Source of the DNA: Amycolatopsis sp. MtRt-6
GTDB lineage: Bacteria; Actinomycetota; Actinomycetes; Mycobacteriales; Pseudonocardiaceae
DNA: 64,000 bases
Assembly: GCF_017308975.1 (NCBI RefSeq)
Contig: NZ_JADWPD010000010.1
Location: 218,430 to 282,429, forward strand
Reading direction: 5' to 3'
Shown: piece by piece, positions 41,499 through 49,878 of the stretch
Layout: every line of letters starts with the position of its first letter
Numbering within the stretch: position 1 is the stretch's first letter
The notes under the pieces: model-generated
The model's input: the letters and a program-made list of their open reading frames with translations, nothing else
Database searches by the model: none
What the model was told of the DNA's origin: nothing
Made by a program: the position numbers and the translations under genes

Positions 41499-41924
41499 AT
41501 GGCTCCGAAGAAGAAACTCACCCACCAGGTCACCCTGGAACTCACCGCGGGCAACGCCCCGGTGGTCGACCTCGGCAAGATGCTGGGGCAGACCGGGATC
41601 AACCTCGTCGAGGTCAAGAAGGCCTACGACGCGGCGACGGCGGCCCAGCGCGGCGACATCGTGCCGGTGGTCGTCTCGGTGTTCGAGGACCGCTCGTTCG
41701 CGCTCCGGCTCAAGACGCCCCCGACGTCGTTCCTCATCAAGAAGGCGTTGGGGGACAAGGGTTCTTCGCGGCCGGGGCACGAAGTCGCGGGCAAGCTGAC
41801 GACACAGCAGCTCCGCGAGATCGCCGAGCGGAAGCTGCCGGACCTCAACACCTCCGACGTCGAGATGGCGATGCGCACGATCGCGGGGACGGCCCGGTCC
41901 ATGGGCGTCGTGGTCGTCGACTGA
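41499..41924 (+). CDS. Ribosomal protein uL11 (RplK) paralogue
   Basis: This 141-residue protein is plainly related to uL11: VTLELTAGNAP, GQTGINLVEVKKAYDAAT, VSVFEDRSFAL, LKTPPTSFLIKKALG, ERKLPDLNTSDVEMAM and GTARSMGVVV follow in the family's order. The conserved N-terminal PAPPVGPALGQ loop, which contacts EF-G and thiopeptide antibiotics, is replaced by APVVDLGKMLGQ, losing both hallmark prolines. The true rplK should sit with rplA near secE/nusG, outside this window. The gene has a MerR-type promoter and no ribosome site. A substitute L11 with altered drug or factor binding is inferred. Confidence 0.82.
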   Translation: MAPKKKLTHQVTLELTAGNAPVVDLGKMLGQTGINLVEVKKAYDAATAAQRGDIVPVVVSVFEDRSFALRLKTPPTSFLIKKALGDKGSSRPGHEVAGKLTTQQLREIAERKLPDLNTSDVEMAMRTIAGTARSMGVVVVD

Positions 41925-41925
41925 G

Positions 41926-42330
41926 GTGCGCAAGCACGCGGTCGTGCCGCCGTTCCACGCGCTCGACCCCGAGCTCGGGGTGGCGGAACGGTTGCTGCGC
42001 CAGGGAAATCCGCAGCTGTGCGCGATCGCCGCACAGCTGCCCGACGAGCACGCGGCCGCCCGCCGCCTCAACGCCGTGCTGGCCGAGGCCGGGGCGCGGC
42101 CGCGGCTCGTCGGCACCGGCGCGGCGTGGCGGATCGTCTACGTGACGCCGCACGCGGAAACCGGCGAGCTGGCCGCGGGCGCGGCGGGCCTGGCGGAACT
42201 GGTGACCGTCGGCGGCTGGCGCCGCGTCAAGCGCTGCGCGACCTGCGCGCGGCCGTTCTGCGACCGCACGTCCGGGTGCACCCGCAAGTGGTGCGCCGAA
42301 CACCGGCGAGCCTCGAGCGGCGTGGACTAG
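41926..42330 (+). CDS. CGNR-type zinc-finger protein (short)
   Basis: This 134-residue protein ends in RCATCARPFCDRTSGCTRKWCAEHRR, a CGNR-like zinc ribbon (paired cysteines plus the RKWC motif) of proteins thought to bind nucleic acid. The N-terminal half is an all-helical stretch without the usual stress-response domain length. It begins two bases after the uL11-paralogue stop (GTG 41926), so it is likely co-transcribed. Confidence 0.65.
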   Translation: MRKHAVVPPFHALDPELGVAERLLRQGNPQLCAIAAQLPDEHAAARRLNAVLAEAGARPRLVGTGAAWRIVYVTPHAETGELAAGAAGLAELVTVGGWRRVKRCATCARPFCDRTSGCTRKWCAEHRRASSGVD

Positions 42331-42342
42331 GCTCTTACGCGC

Positions 42343-42417
42343 AGCAGCGACTGGCGCCATCGAGGTGGAGCACCACCGGGAAGCGACGACGAGGCCGGCA
42401 CCGCGCGCCTGGGTGAA
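42343..42417 (+). promoter_or_regulatory. ZTP (pfl) riboswitch
   Basis: Hallmarks of the pfl/ZTP aptamer are present in order: CGACTGGCG (42348-42356), a GGTGGAGCACCACC hairpin with CGGGAAGCG after it (42364-42387), a variable linker, and the conserved CGCGCCTGGG (42403-42412). The class senses ZTP/ZMP, a sign of 10-formyl-tetrahydrofolate shortage, and commonly controls glyA, purH or folD. Here it directly precedes glyA. Confidence 0.85.
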
Positions 42418-42442
42418 GGCCACTCCAGAGCCGGAGTACGCC

Positions 42443-43711
42443 ATGACACACCAGCCGAAACTGACCGCACTCGCCGCCGCCGACCCCGCCATCGCCGGGC
42501 TCGTCGAGAACGAAGCCCAGCGGCAGCACGACAAGATCCGCCTGATCGCGTCGGAAAACTACGTCTCGCAGGCCGTCCTCGAAGCGACCGGGAGCGTGCT
42601 CACCAACAAGTACTCCGAGGGCTACGCGGGCAAGCGGTACTACGAGGGCCAGCAGTTCATCGACCAGGTCGAGCAGCTGGCCATCGAGCGGGCGAAAGCC
42701 GTGTTCGGCGCCGAGCACGCGAACGTCCAGCCGTACTCCGGGTCGCCGGCGAACCTGGCCGTGTACCTGGCCTTCGCGCAGCCGGGTGACACCGTGCTCG
42801 GCATGGCGCTGCCGGACGGCGGGCACCTCACGCACGGCTGGAGCGTGTCCGCCACCGGCAAGTGGTTCACCCCGGTGCGCTACGGCGTCGCGAAGGAGAC
42901 CGGCCGCGTCGACCTCGACCAGGTGCGCGACCTCGCGCGCCAGCACCGGCCGAAGCTGATCTTCGCCGGTGGCACGGCGATCCCGCGCACGATCGACTTC
43001 CCGGCGTTCGCCGAGATCGCCGCCGAGGTGGACGCGGTGCTCGTCGCCGACATCGCGCACATCGCCGGCCTGGTCGCGGGTGGCGCCCACCCGTCGCCGG
43101 TGGGGCACGCGCAGGTGATCACGACGACGACGCACAAGACCCTGCGCGGCCCGCGGGGCGCGATGATCCTTTCGGACGCCGACCACGCGAAGGCGGTCGA
43201 CAAGGCGGTGTTCCCGGGTCTCCAGGGCGGGCCGCACAACCACACGACCGCGGCGATCGCCGTCGCGCTCGGGGAGGCGCAGCAGCCTTCGTTCTCCGAC
43301 TACGCGCACACGATCGTCGCCAACGCCCGCGCGCTGGCCGACGCACTGCTCGCCTGCGGCTACGACCTCGTGTCCGGCGGCACCGACAACCACCTGCTGC
43401 TGATCGACCTGACCAGCAAGGGCGTCGCGGGCAAGCCGGCCGCGCAGGCCCTCGACCGCGCGGGCATCGAGCTGAACTACAACACCGTGCCGTTCGACCC
43501 GCGCAAGCCGTTCGACCCGTCCGGCATCCGGCTCGGCACGTCGGCGATCACCACCCGCGGTCTCCGGCCGGAGCACCAGGTCCAGGTGGCGGAGTGGATC
43601 GACCGCACGATCACCGCGGCCGCCGCCGCCGAGGAGGCCGCGCTGGACACGATCGCCGCGGAGATCCGCGAGTTCCTGGCGCCGTTCCCGATCCCCGGCT
43701 ACTCCGCCTGA
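42443..43711 (+). CDS. glyA: Serine hydroxymethyltransferase
   Basis: This 422-residue PLP enzyme converts serine and tetrahydrofolate to glycine and methylene-tetrahydrofolate. Landmarks: IRLIASENYVS at about 33, NKYSEGYAGKRYYEG, and the PLP-lysine motif TTTTHKTLRGPRGAM (Lys about 233). A late IRLGTSAITTRGL is also present. The ATG at 42443 follows the ZTP riboswitch, so its expression should rise when one-carbon units run short. This ties it to the folE-folP-folB-folK genes at 57.6-59.9 kb. A perfect hairpin terminator follows. Confidence 0.95.
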   Translation: MTHQPKLTALAAADPAIAGLVENEAQRQHDKIRLIASENYVSQAVLEATGSVLTNKYSEGYAGKRYYEGQQFIDQVEQLAIERAKAVFGAEHANVQPYSGSPANLAVYLAFAQPGDTVLGMALPDGGHLTHGWSVSATGKWFTPVRYGVAKETGRVDLDQVRDLARQHRPKLIFAGGTAIPRTIDFPAFAEIAAEVDAVLVADIAHIAGLVAGGAHPSPVGHAQVITTTTHKTLRGPRGAMILSDADHAKAVDKAVFPGLQGGPHNHTTAAIAVALGEAQQPSFSDYAHTIVANARALADALLACGYDLVSGGTDNHLLLIDLTSKGVAGKPAAQALDRAGIELNYNTVPFDPRKPFDPSGIRLGTSAITTRGLRPEHQVQVAEWIDRTITAAAAAEEAALDTIAAEIREFLAPFPIPGYSA

Positions 43712-43718
43712 CCCCCTC

Positions 43719-43758
43719 CCGAAGGCGGGCACTTTCACGAGAAAGTGCCCGCCTTCGG
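43719..43758 (+). terminator. Terminator after glyA
   Basis: A perfect 18-base stem (43719-43736 with 43741-43758) with loop ACGA begins eight bases after the glyA stop. Confidence 0.85.
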
Positions 43759-43785
43759 CGTGTCCGGGGTCACAGGGATATTTGG

Positions 43786-43798
43786 TTGCACGATACAA
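43786..43798 (+). promoter_or_regulatory. MarR-like operator candidate before the efflux gene
   Basis: TTGCACGATACAA is a 13-base imperfect palindrome of the TTGN7CAA type favoured by MarR-family repressors. It lies 77 bases before the efflux start. A looser GTTG/CAAC pair follows near 43835-43855. No regulator gene is adjacent. Confidence 0.35.
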
Positions 43799-43874
43799 GC
43801 GTCCGGGGAATAGTTGGCCGGAGCAAGTAGTTGAGATGTACAAGCAACTGCGAAGACTTCGAGGGAGACCACCC

Positions 43875-45527
43875 ATGAGCGACACCACCACGGCGGAAGG
43901 AGCAGCCGCTACGAACGGCAAACTGACCCACCGCCAGATCCTGACCGTCCTGTCCGGGCTGATGCTCGGCATGTTCCTCGCCGCGCTCGACCAGACCATC
44001 GTGTCGAGCTCCATGCGCACCATCGCCGACGAGCTGCACGGCCTGTCCCTGCAGGCCTGGGCCACCACCGCCTACCTCATCACCGCCACGCTCTCCACGC
44101 CGCTGTACGGCAAGCTGTCCGACCTCTACGGCCGCAAGCCCATGTACCTGACGGCGATCTCGCTGTTCCTGGTCGGCTCGCTGGCCAGCGGCATGGCGAC
44201 GTCGATGTACGAGCTCGCCGCCTTCCGGGCCTTCCAGGGCCTCGGTGCCGGTGGCCTGATGTCGCTGGCGCTGGCGATCATCACCGACATCACCGCGCCG
44301 CGGGAACGCAGCAAGTACCAGGGCTACTTCATGGCCGTCTTCGGCATCTCGAGCGTGGCCGGGCCGGTCGTCGGCGGGTTCTTCGCCGGCATCGACTCCT
44401 TCGCCGGCATCACCGGCTGGCGCTGGGTCTTCCTGGTCAACGTCCCGATCGCGCTGGCCGCGCTGGTCGTCGTCACCAAGGTGCTGAACCTCCCGCACAG
44501 CCGCGTCGAGCAGAAGGTCGACTACTGGGGTGCCGTGGCGCTGGCCACCGGCCTGGTCCCGCTGCTGCTCGTCGCCGAGCAGGGCCGCGAGTGGGGCTGG
44601 GGCTCCACCGCTTCGATCGCCATGTACGTCGTCGGCGCGCTGGGCGTGGCCGCCTTCGTCTGGATCGAACGCCGGATGGGCGACGCCGCCCTGCTGCCGC
44701 TGCGCCTGTTCAACCGGTCCGTGTTCCGGATGTCGACCCTCGTCACGGTCGTGCAGGGCGCCGGGATGTTCGGCGCGATGATGTCGCTGCCGCTGTACCT
44801 GCAGATCGTCAAGGGCGCGACGCCGACCCAGGCCGGCCTGCAGATGCTCCCGCTCACGCTCGGCATCATGATCGCGAGCCTCGGCAGCGGCGTGGTGATC
44901 TCGCGGACCGGCCGGTACAAGATGTTCGCGGTGGCCGGGGTCGGCCTGATGGCGGCGGCGCTGTTCGCGCTGTCCACGATCACCGTCGACAGCTCGCTGA
45001 CCCTGGTCATGGTGATCGCCTTCGTGATCGGCCTCGGCCTCGGCGCTTCGATGCAGACGCTGGTGCTGGCCGCGACCAACGACGTCCGTCCGCAGGACAT
45101 CGGCGTCGCGACCTCGGCGGCGACGTTCTTCCGGCAGATCGGCGGCACGGCGGGCACCGCCGTGTTCCTGTCGATCCTGTTCGGCACGGTCGGCGACCGG
45201 ATCGCGAACGCCCTCCGCTCGGCGATGACGACGCCGGCCTACACGGCGGCGCTGGCGCAGCACCCGGAGTTCGCGAAGCAGCTGCAGGGTGGCCTCGACG
45301 TCAACGACACGTCGTTCCTGTCGACGCTCGACCCGACGCTGGCCCGGCCGATCCTGCAGGGCTTCGCCGAGTCGATGAGCACGGTGTTCCTGGTCGGCGG
45401 GATCGTGCTGACCGTCGGCTTCGCGCTCGTGTGGTTCCTCAAGGAGAAGCCGCTGGCGGACAAGTCGGCGATGGAGCAGCGCGCCGAAGCCGAGGCGGAC
45501 GCCCCGGCGCTCGCCCTCGCGCACTGA
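43875..45527 (+). CDS. DHA2-family (14-helix) multidrug efflux MFS transporter
   Basis: This 550-residue drug/proton antiporter of the EmrB/QacA type has helix 1 motif LAALDQTIVSSSM (about 40-52), the loop 2-3 motif GKLSDLYGRKP, and motif C in FGISSVAGPVVGGFFAG. About fourteen hydrophobic helices are apparent. Its C-terminus is a short acidic cytosolic tail. GAGGGAGACC precedes the ATG; an upstream in-frame start at about 43836 is less likely. A drug substrate cannot be named. Confidence 0.9.
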   Translation: MSDTTTAEGAAATNGKLTHRQILTVLSGLMLGMFLAALDQTIVSSSMRTIADELHGLSLQAWATTAYLITATLSTPLYGKLSDLYGRKPMYLTAISLFLVGSLASGMATSMYELAAFRAFQGLGAGGLMSLALAIITDITAPRERSKYQGYFMAVFGISSVAGPVVGGFFAGIDSFAGITGWRWVFLVNVPIALAALVVVTKVLNLPHSRVEQKVDYWGAVALATGLVPLLLVAEQGREWGWGSTASIAMYVVGALGVAAFVWIERRMGDAALLPLRLFNRSVFRMSTLVTVVQGAGMFGAMMSLPLYLQIVKGATPTQAGLQMLPLTLGIMIASLGSGVVISRTGRYKMFAVAGVGLMAAALFALSTITVDSSLTLVMVIAFVIGLGLGASMQTLVLAATNDVRPQDIGVATSAATFFRQIGGTAGTAVFLSILFGTVGDRIANALRSAMTTPAYTAALAQHPEFAKQLQGGLDVNDTSFLSTLDPTLARPILQGFAESMSTVFLVGGIVLTVGFALVWFLKEKPLADKSAMEQRAEAEADAPALALAH

Positions 45528-45534
45528 TCGCATG

Positions 45535-45570
45535 AGAAGGCCCCCTCGGGAACTTCCGAGGGGGCCTTCT
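45535..45570. terminator. Bidirectional terminator between efflux gene and ppa
   Basis: A 15-base stem (45535-45549 with 45556-45570) with a six-base loop and TTTA on the right serves two convergent genes. Confidence 0.88.
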
Positions 45571-45589
45571 TTTACGAGCTCAGTGCAGG

Positions 45590-46099
45590 TCAGTGACCGT
45601 TGGCTTCTTTCTTCGCCAGGCGGTCGGTCTCGCGGTCGAGCGAACGCTTGATCTCGTTCTCGGCCTCGGCGCGGCCGACCCAGGTCGAGCCTTCGACGCT
45701 CTTGCCGGGCTCGAGGTCCTTGTAGACCTCGAAGAAGTGCTGGATCTCCAGCTTGTGGAACTCGTTCAGGTGGTGGATGTCCCGCAGGTGCTCGAGGCGC
45801 GGGTCGTTGGTCGGGACCGCGAGGACCTTGTCGTCCGGGCCCTTCTCGTCGGTCATCCGGAACATGCCGATCGCGCGGCAGCGGATCAGGCAGCCCGGGA
45901 ACGTCGGCTCCTGGACGAGGACGAGCACGTCGAGCGGGTCGCCGTCCTGGCCGAGGGTGTCGTCGATGAACCCGTAGTCGGCCGGGTACTGCGTGGCCGT
46001 GAACAGGGTCCGGTCCAGCTTGATGCGGCCGGTCTTGTGGTCGACCTCGTACTTGTTGCGCTCCCCTTTGGGGATTTCGATCGTGACGTCGAACTCCAC
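45590..46099 (-). CDS. ppa: Soluble inorganic pyrophosphatase
   Basis: This 169-residue family I pyrophosphatase hydrolyses PPi to drive biosynthesis. The metal-site signature DGDPLDVLV is at about 53-61. YEVDHKTGRIKLDR near the N-terminus and a His-rich region (DIHHLNEFHKLEIQHFF) typical of actinobacterial enzymes are visible. The start is GTG after GAGGACGGC. It is divergent from the dacB gene. Confidence 0.96.
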   Translation of the reverse strand: MEFDVTIEIPKGERNKYEVDHKTGRIKLDRTLFTATQYPADYGFIDDTLGQDGDPLDVLVLVQEPTFPGCLIRCRAIGMFRMTDEKGPDDKVLAVPTNDPRLEHLRDIHHLNEFHKLEIQHFFEVYKDLEPGKSVEGSTWVGRAEAENEIKRSLDRETDRLAKKEANGH

Positions 46100-46275
46100 G
46101 CCGTCCTCGCTGCTTCTTTAGATCCGGGGCGTGCCCACGCGTCGCGGGCGGCAACCTTCATGACTGTCTTGACGTCTCCTAGTGTGGACTACGCCCTGCC
46201 GGGGGGCCGCATCGATGTCGGCCACGCGGCATGTGAGCTTGGCCCCTCCCCGGGGCAGGTGAGAAGGAGTGGTGG
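46100..46275. promoter_or_regulatory. Divergent region, ppa / dacB
   Basis: These 176 bases hold both promoters. AAGGAGTGG precedes the dacB GTG. No recognisable operator or structured RNA is seen. Confidence 0.35.
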
Positions 46276-48777
46276 GTGCCGGAAAACGACCAGCCGATGT
46301 GGCCTTCGTCGGACGAAGACGGCTCGTCGTCCGGGGCGCGGGAGACCACTCCGATGGCGCTGCCGGACCCGCCGAAGGGCCCGAAGGACGGCCCGGGCGT
46401 GCCCAAGGTCACAGGCAGTGAGGCGCCGAAGGGGTCGTGGTTCGCGCCGAACGTCCCGCCCGAGCCGATCCCCGGGTTGAACGCCCCGGCGGAGGAGCCG
46501 CCGCCCCCGCCGCCCGCCGCCAAGCAGGACCTCGCCGACCGCCTCGGCAGCCGGGAGCCGAAGCAGCCGCCGGTGGCCGACGCGCCGGGCCAGCCCGCGG
46601 CCAAGCCGGCCGAGGAGGGCACCCAGTACATCCGGGTCGAGCAGTCCGAGCCGAAGCCGCAGCAGCCGTCGGCGGCCCAGCCGTCCGCGCCGGGCGAGCA
46701 GCCGGCCGCGGCGCAGGAACCGCCAGCGGCCAAGTCGCCTGCACCGGCCCAGCAACAGCCCGCGGCCAAGCCGGCCGACGAGGGCACCGAGTACATCCGC
46801 GTCGAGCAGTCCGAGGCGAAGGCCGCCGCGCCGTCGGCCGGGGAGAGCACCCAGTACATCGAGAGGAAGCCGTCCGGGCCGGTGCCCGTGGTGCCGGTCG
46901 AGCGGCACGGCCCACCCCGGGAGGAGCAGAAGCCCGAAGAGCCGCAGCAGCAGTGGCGCGAAGAGCTGCAGCACTGGCGCGAGGAGCAGCAACGCCGCGA
47001 AGAGCAGCTGAGCCGCGGGGCCGCACAGCGCCGCGAAGAGCAGGAGACCCAGCCCTGGAGCCAGCGCATCGAGCTGCGGGAGGACCGCGCCGGCGACCGG
47101 CCCGCCGAGCCGGGCGACCGCCGTCCCGCGCTGCCGCCGGAGCCGCCGCGCGGGCTGGTGCCGTCGGCGTCCGCCGGGTCGCTGGCGCGGCCGCAGCGGA
47201 TCGAGCCGGACGGCCGCCGGTTCGACGCCGAGGCGACCGTCGGGATCGAACGGCCCACCGCGTTCCCCGGTGTCTTCCAGCAGCAACCCCAGCCCCGCGG
47301 GGAACAACCCCGGGCCGAGCAGCCGCCCGCCGAGCCGCCGTCGCCGTCCGCGGCCGAGGCGCCGCCGGCCGGTGAGCCGCCGAAGAAGCGGCGCAAGGGC
47401 AAGCTGATCGCGCTCGTCGTGGTCGTCCTGCTGGTGCTGGCCGGCGGCGGGGTCGCCGCGGCGACGCCGAAGGTGGCGAACCGGCTGGCCCTGCCGTGGG
47501 CGCCGAACGCGCCCAAGGGCGATCCGCCGGCGCCCTCCTCGGCCACGCGCCAGCTGCAGGGGCCGGCCACGTCCGGGGCCGCGCCGACCGCGGACGGCGT
47601 CAAGGCCGTGCTGGCCTCGGCCGCCGGGAACAGCGCGCTCGGGCAGCTCACCGGCAGCGTCGTCGACCCGGTGACCGGGACCGTCCTGTGGGACCACGGC
47701 TCGTCGACGCCGGTGACACCCGCGTCGACGACGAAGGTGCTCACGTCGGCGGCCGCGCTGCTCGTCCTCGACCACAACCTGCGCCTGTCGACCAAGATCG
47801 TGCAGGGCGCGGACCCGGGCACGGTGATCCTGGTCGGCGGCGGCGACACGACGCTGACCAACCTGCCGCTGGGCACCGAGTCCCCGCTGTACCCGGGGGC
47901 CGCGCACGTCGACGACCTCGTCGCGCAGGTCAAGAAGGCCGTGCCGGGCGTCAAGAAGGTCCAGGTCGACCTCACGCTGTTCAAGGGGCCGACGACCGCG
48001 CCGGGCTGGGAGCCGGGTGACGCGCCGTCGACGTACGCGACGCAGATGGCGCCCGTGATGGCCGACGGCGGCCGCATCAACCCCAAGGACAACAACTCGC
48101 AGCGCACGGCGAACGCGGGCAGCGCGCTCGCCTCCTCGATCGCCTCGAAGCTGGGTGCTTCGCCGGGCGGCCAGGCGACCGCGCCCAAGGACGCGAAGGT
48201 CGTCGCCGAGGTGAAGTCGGCCCCGCTGACCCAGCTGGTGTCCGACCTGATGGAGCTGTCCGACGACGTCCTCGCCGAGGCGGTCGCCCGCCAGGTCGCG
48301 CTCGCGACCGGCGACGAGGCCAGCTACGCCGGCGGTGCCAAGGCGACCATCAAGGTCCTGAAGGACGCCGGCTTCGACGTCTCGGGCGTGGCGCTCTCCG
48401 ACGGCAGCGGCATCTCGTCGCTCAACCGCATCCCGGCCCGGCTGCTGACCCAGCTCCTGGCGGCCGCGGCGGCGCAGGACGGCAAGAACCCGAACACGGC
48501 GAAGCTGCGCCCGGTACTGGCCGGCCTCCCGGTGGCCGGCGGCTCGGGCACCCTGGCCGACAAGCGCTTCGACACGGCGGCGTCGCAGGCCGGCCGCGGC
48601 TGGGTGCGGGCCAAGACGGGCACGCTCACCGGCGTCAACACCCTCGCCGGGCTCGTCCTCGACCAGGACGGCCGGGTGCTGGTGTTCGCGTTCATGTCCA
48701 ACGGCTCCGACACCGAGCCGGGACGCGACGCGATCGACGCCCTCGCGACGAGCCTCCGCAAGTGCGGCTGCGCCTAG
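46276..48777 (+). CDS. dacB: PBP4-type D-Ala-D-Ala carboxypeptidase/endopeptidase with long cytosolic N-tail
   Basis: This 833-residue peptidase S13 trims peptidoglycan stem peptides outside the membrane. The first 370 residues are a Pro/Glu-rich cytosolic tail. Three copies of a motif like GTQYIRVEQSE lie near residues 115, 170 and 192, then a glutamine/arginine-rich coiled region. A membrane helix (LIALVVVVLLVLAGGG) follows KKRRKGK. The S13 domain has PASTTK (SxxK), SDGSGIS (SxN-type) and AKTGT. The threonine repeats resemble Ser/Thr-kinase target sites. GTG follows AAGGAG. Confidence 0.88.
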   Translation: MPENDQPMWPSSDEDGSSSGARETTPMALPDPPKGPKDGPGVPKVTGSEAPKGSWFAPNVPPEPIPGLNAPAEEPPPPPPAAKQDLADRLGSREPKQPPVADAPGQPAAKPAEEGTQYIRVEQSEPKPQQPSAAQPSAPGEQPAAAQEPPAAKSPAPAQQQPAAKPADEGTEYIRVEQSEAKAAAPSAGESTQYIERKPSGPVPVVPVERHGPPREEQKPEEPQQQWREELQHWREEQQRREEQLSRGAAQRREEQETQPWSQRIELREDRAGDRPAEPGDRRPALPPEPPRGLVPSASAGSLARPQRIEPDGRRFDAEATVGIERPTAFPGVFQQQPQPRGEQPRAEQPPAEPPSPSAAEAPPAGEPPKKRRKGKLIALVVVVLLVLAGGGVAAATPKVANRLALPWAPNAPKGDPPAPSSATRQLQGPATSGAAPTADGVKAVLASAAGNSALGQLTGSVVDPVTGTVLWDHGSSTPVTPASTTKVLTSAAALLVLDHNLRLSTKIVQGADPGTVILVGGGDTTLTNLPLGTESPLYPGAAHVDDLVAQVKKAVPGVKKVQVDLTLFKGPTTAPGWEPGDAPSTYATQMAPVMADGGRINPKDNNSQRTANAGSALASSIASKLGASPGGQATAPKDAKVVAEVKSAPLTQLVSDLMELSDDVLAEAVARQVALATGDEASYAGGAKATIKVLKDAGFDVSGVALSDGSGISSLNRIPARLLTQLLAAAAAQDGKNPNTAKLRPVLAGLPVAGGSGTLADKRFDTAASQAGRGWVRAKTGTLTGVNTLAGLVLDQDGRVLVFAFMSNGSDTEPGRDAIDALATSLRKCGCA

Positions 48778-48840
48778 CGGACGCCGAACCGTACGAAGAT
48801 CGTGGCCGGAAACGGGCACCGGCCAGGTAGCGTCGGAAGG

Positions 48841-49878
48841 GTGAGTCAGGAAACGCAGACCCGGCCCATGGTCGACTGGGCGATCGCCGCGCAGACCGGC
48901 GCACTGCTGGTGCGCGGCGGCCCGCAGGTGCCGCGGGAACGAGCCGAAGAGGCCGTCACCGACCTGCGCGAGCTGACCGTCGAGGCCGAGGGGCACGTGC
49001 GGCAGCTGACGAACCTGGGGCTCGACCTGCCGCTGCTGCCCGGCGAGGTCGTCGACCGCCCGGGCTGGGTGAGATCGGCCGCGGCCGGGCTGGGCGAGCT
49101 GACCGGGCGCGCGCTGCCGCAGCAGGGCGGTCCGCTCGGGCCGATCCTGGCCGGCGGCGCCGGCGTGCAGACCGGGCTGGTGCTCGCGTTCCTCGCCAGC
49201 CGCGTGCTCGGCCAGTACGACCCCTTCGGCGGGCCGGACAAGGAAGGCACGCTGCTGCTGGTCGCGCCGAACGTCGTCGCCGCGGAGCAGGCGATGGACG
49301 TGCCCGGCCACGACTTCCGGCTCTGGGTCTGCCTGCATGAGTGCACCCACCGGCTCCAGTTCACCGCGGTCAGGTGGCTGCGCGACTACTTCGCCGACGA
49401 GGTCGAGCGGCTCGTCTCCGGTCTCGCGGGCGGCGGCACCGACAGCCTGTCCGACCTGGTCGGACGGCTGCCGGAGGCGATCAAGCAGGGGCCCAAGCTC
49501 AACCTGGCTGAGCTGCTCCAGTCGCCGAAGGAGCGCGCGGTGTTCGACCGGCTCCTGGCGCTCTCGACGCTGTTGGAGGGGCACGCCGACTACGTGATGG
49601 ACGCCGTCGGGCCGCAGGTCGTGCCGAGCGTCGACAAGATCCGCGCGCGGTTCACCGCCCGGCGCAAGGGCGGCGGCGTCTTCGACCGGCTGCTGCGCGC
49701 GCTGCTCGGCGTCGACGCGAAGATCCGTCAGTACGAAGAAGGCGCGAAGTTCACGAAGCACGTCGTGGACGCCGTCGGCATGGACGGCTTCAACGCCGTC
49801 TGGCGGTCGCCGAACACCCTGCCGTCGCGCGCCGAGATCTCCGACCCGGCGGCGTGGGTCCGGCGCCTGCACGGATGA
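48841..49878 (+). CDS. Zinc metalloprotease of the DUF2342 / minigluzincin type
   Basis: This 345-residue protein has HECTH in LHECTHRLQF (about 161-170) and a downstream Glu in LEGHADYVMD as probable third ligand. This fits the actinobacterial family called 'zinc-dependent metalloprotease' or 'F420 biosynthesis-associated', the Rv3626c counterpart. No signal peptide is visible, so it is likely cytosolic. Substrate unknown. The GTG start is close to the dacB end. Its stop overlaps tilS (ATGA). Confidence 0.85.
   Translation: MSQETQTRPMVDWAIAAQTGALLVRGGPQVPRERAEEAVTDLRELTVEAEGHVRQLTNLGLDLPLLPGEVVDRPGWVRSAAAGLGELTGRALPQQGGPLGPILAGGAGVQTGLVLAFLASRVLGQYDPFGGPDKEGTLLLVAPNVVAAEQAMDVPGHDFRLWVCLHECTHRLQFTAVRWLRDYFADEVERLVSGLAGGGTDSLSDLVGRLPEAIKQGPKLNLAELLQSPKERAVFDRLLALSTLLEGHADYVMDAVGPQVVPSVDKIRARFTARRKGGGVFDRLLRALLGVDAKIRQYEEGAKFTKHVVDAVGMDGFNAVWRSPNTLPSRAEISDPAAWVRRLHG

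Noticed and set aside
42365..42442. N-terminal extension of glyA
   Set aside because: It would be translated from within the ZTP aptamer, and GlyA homology begins after 42443.
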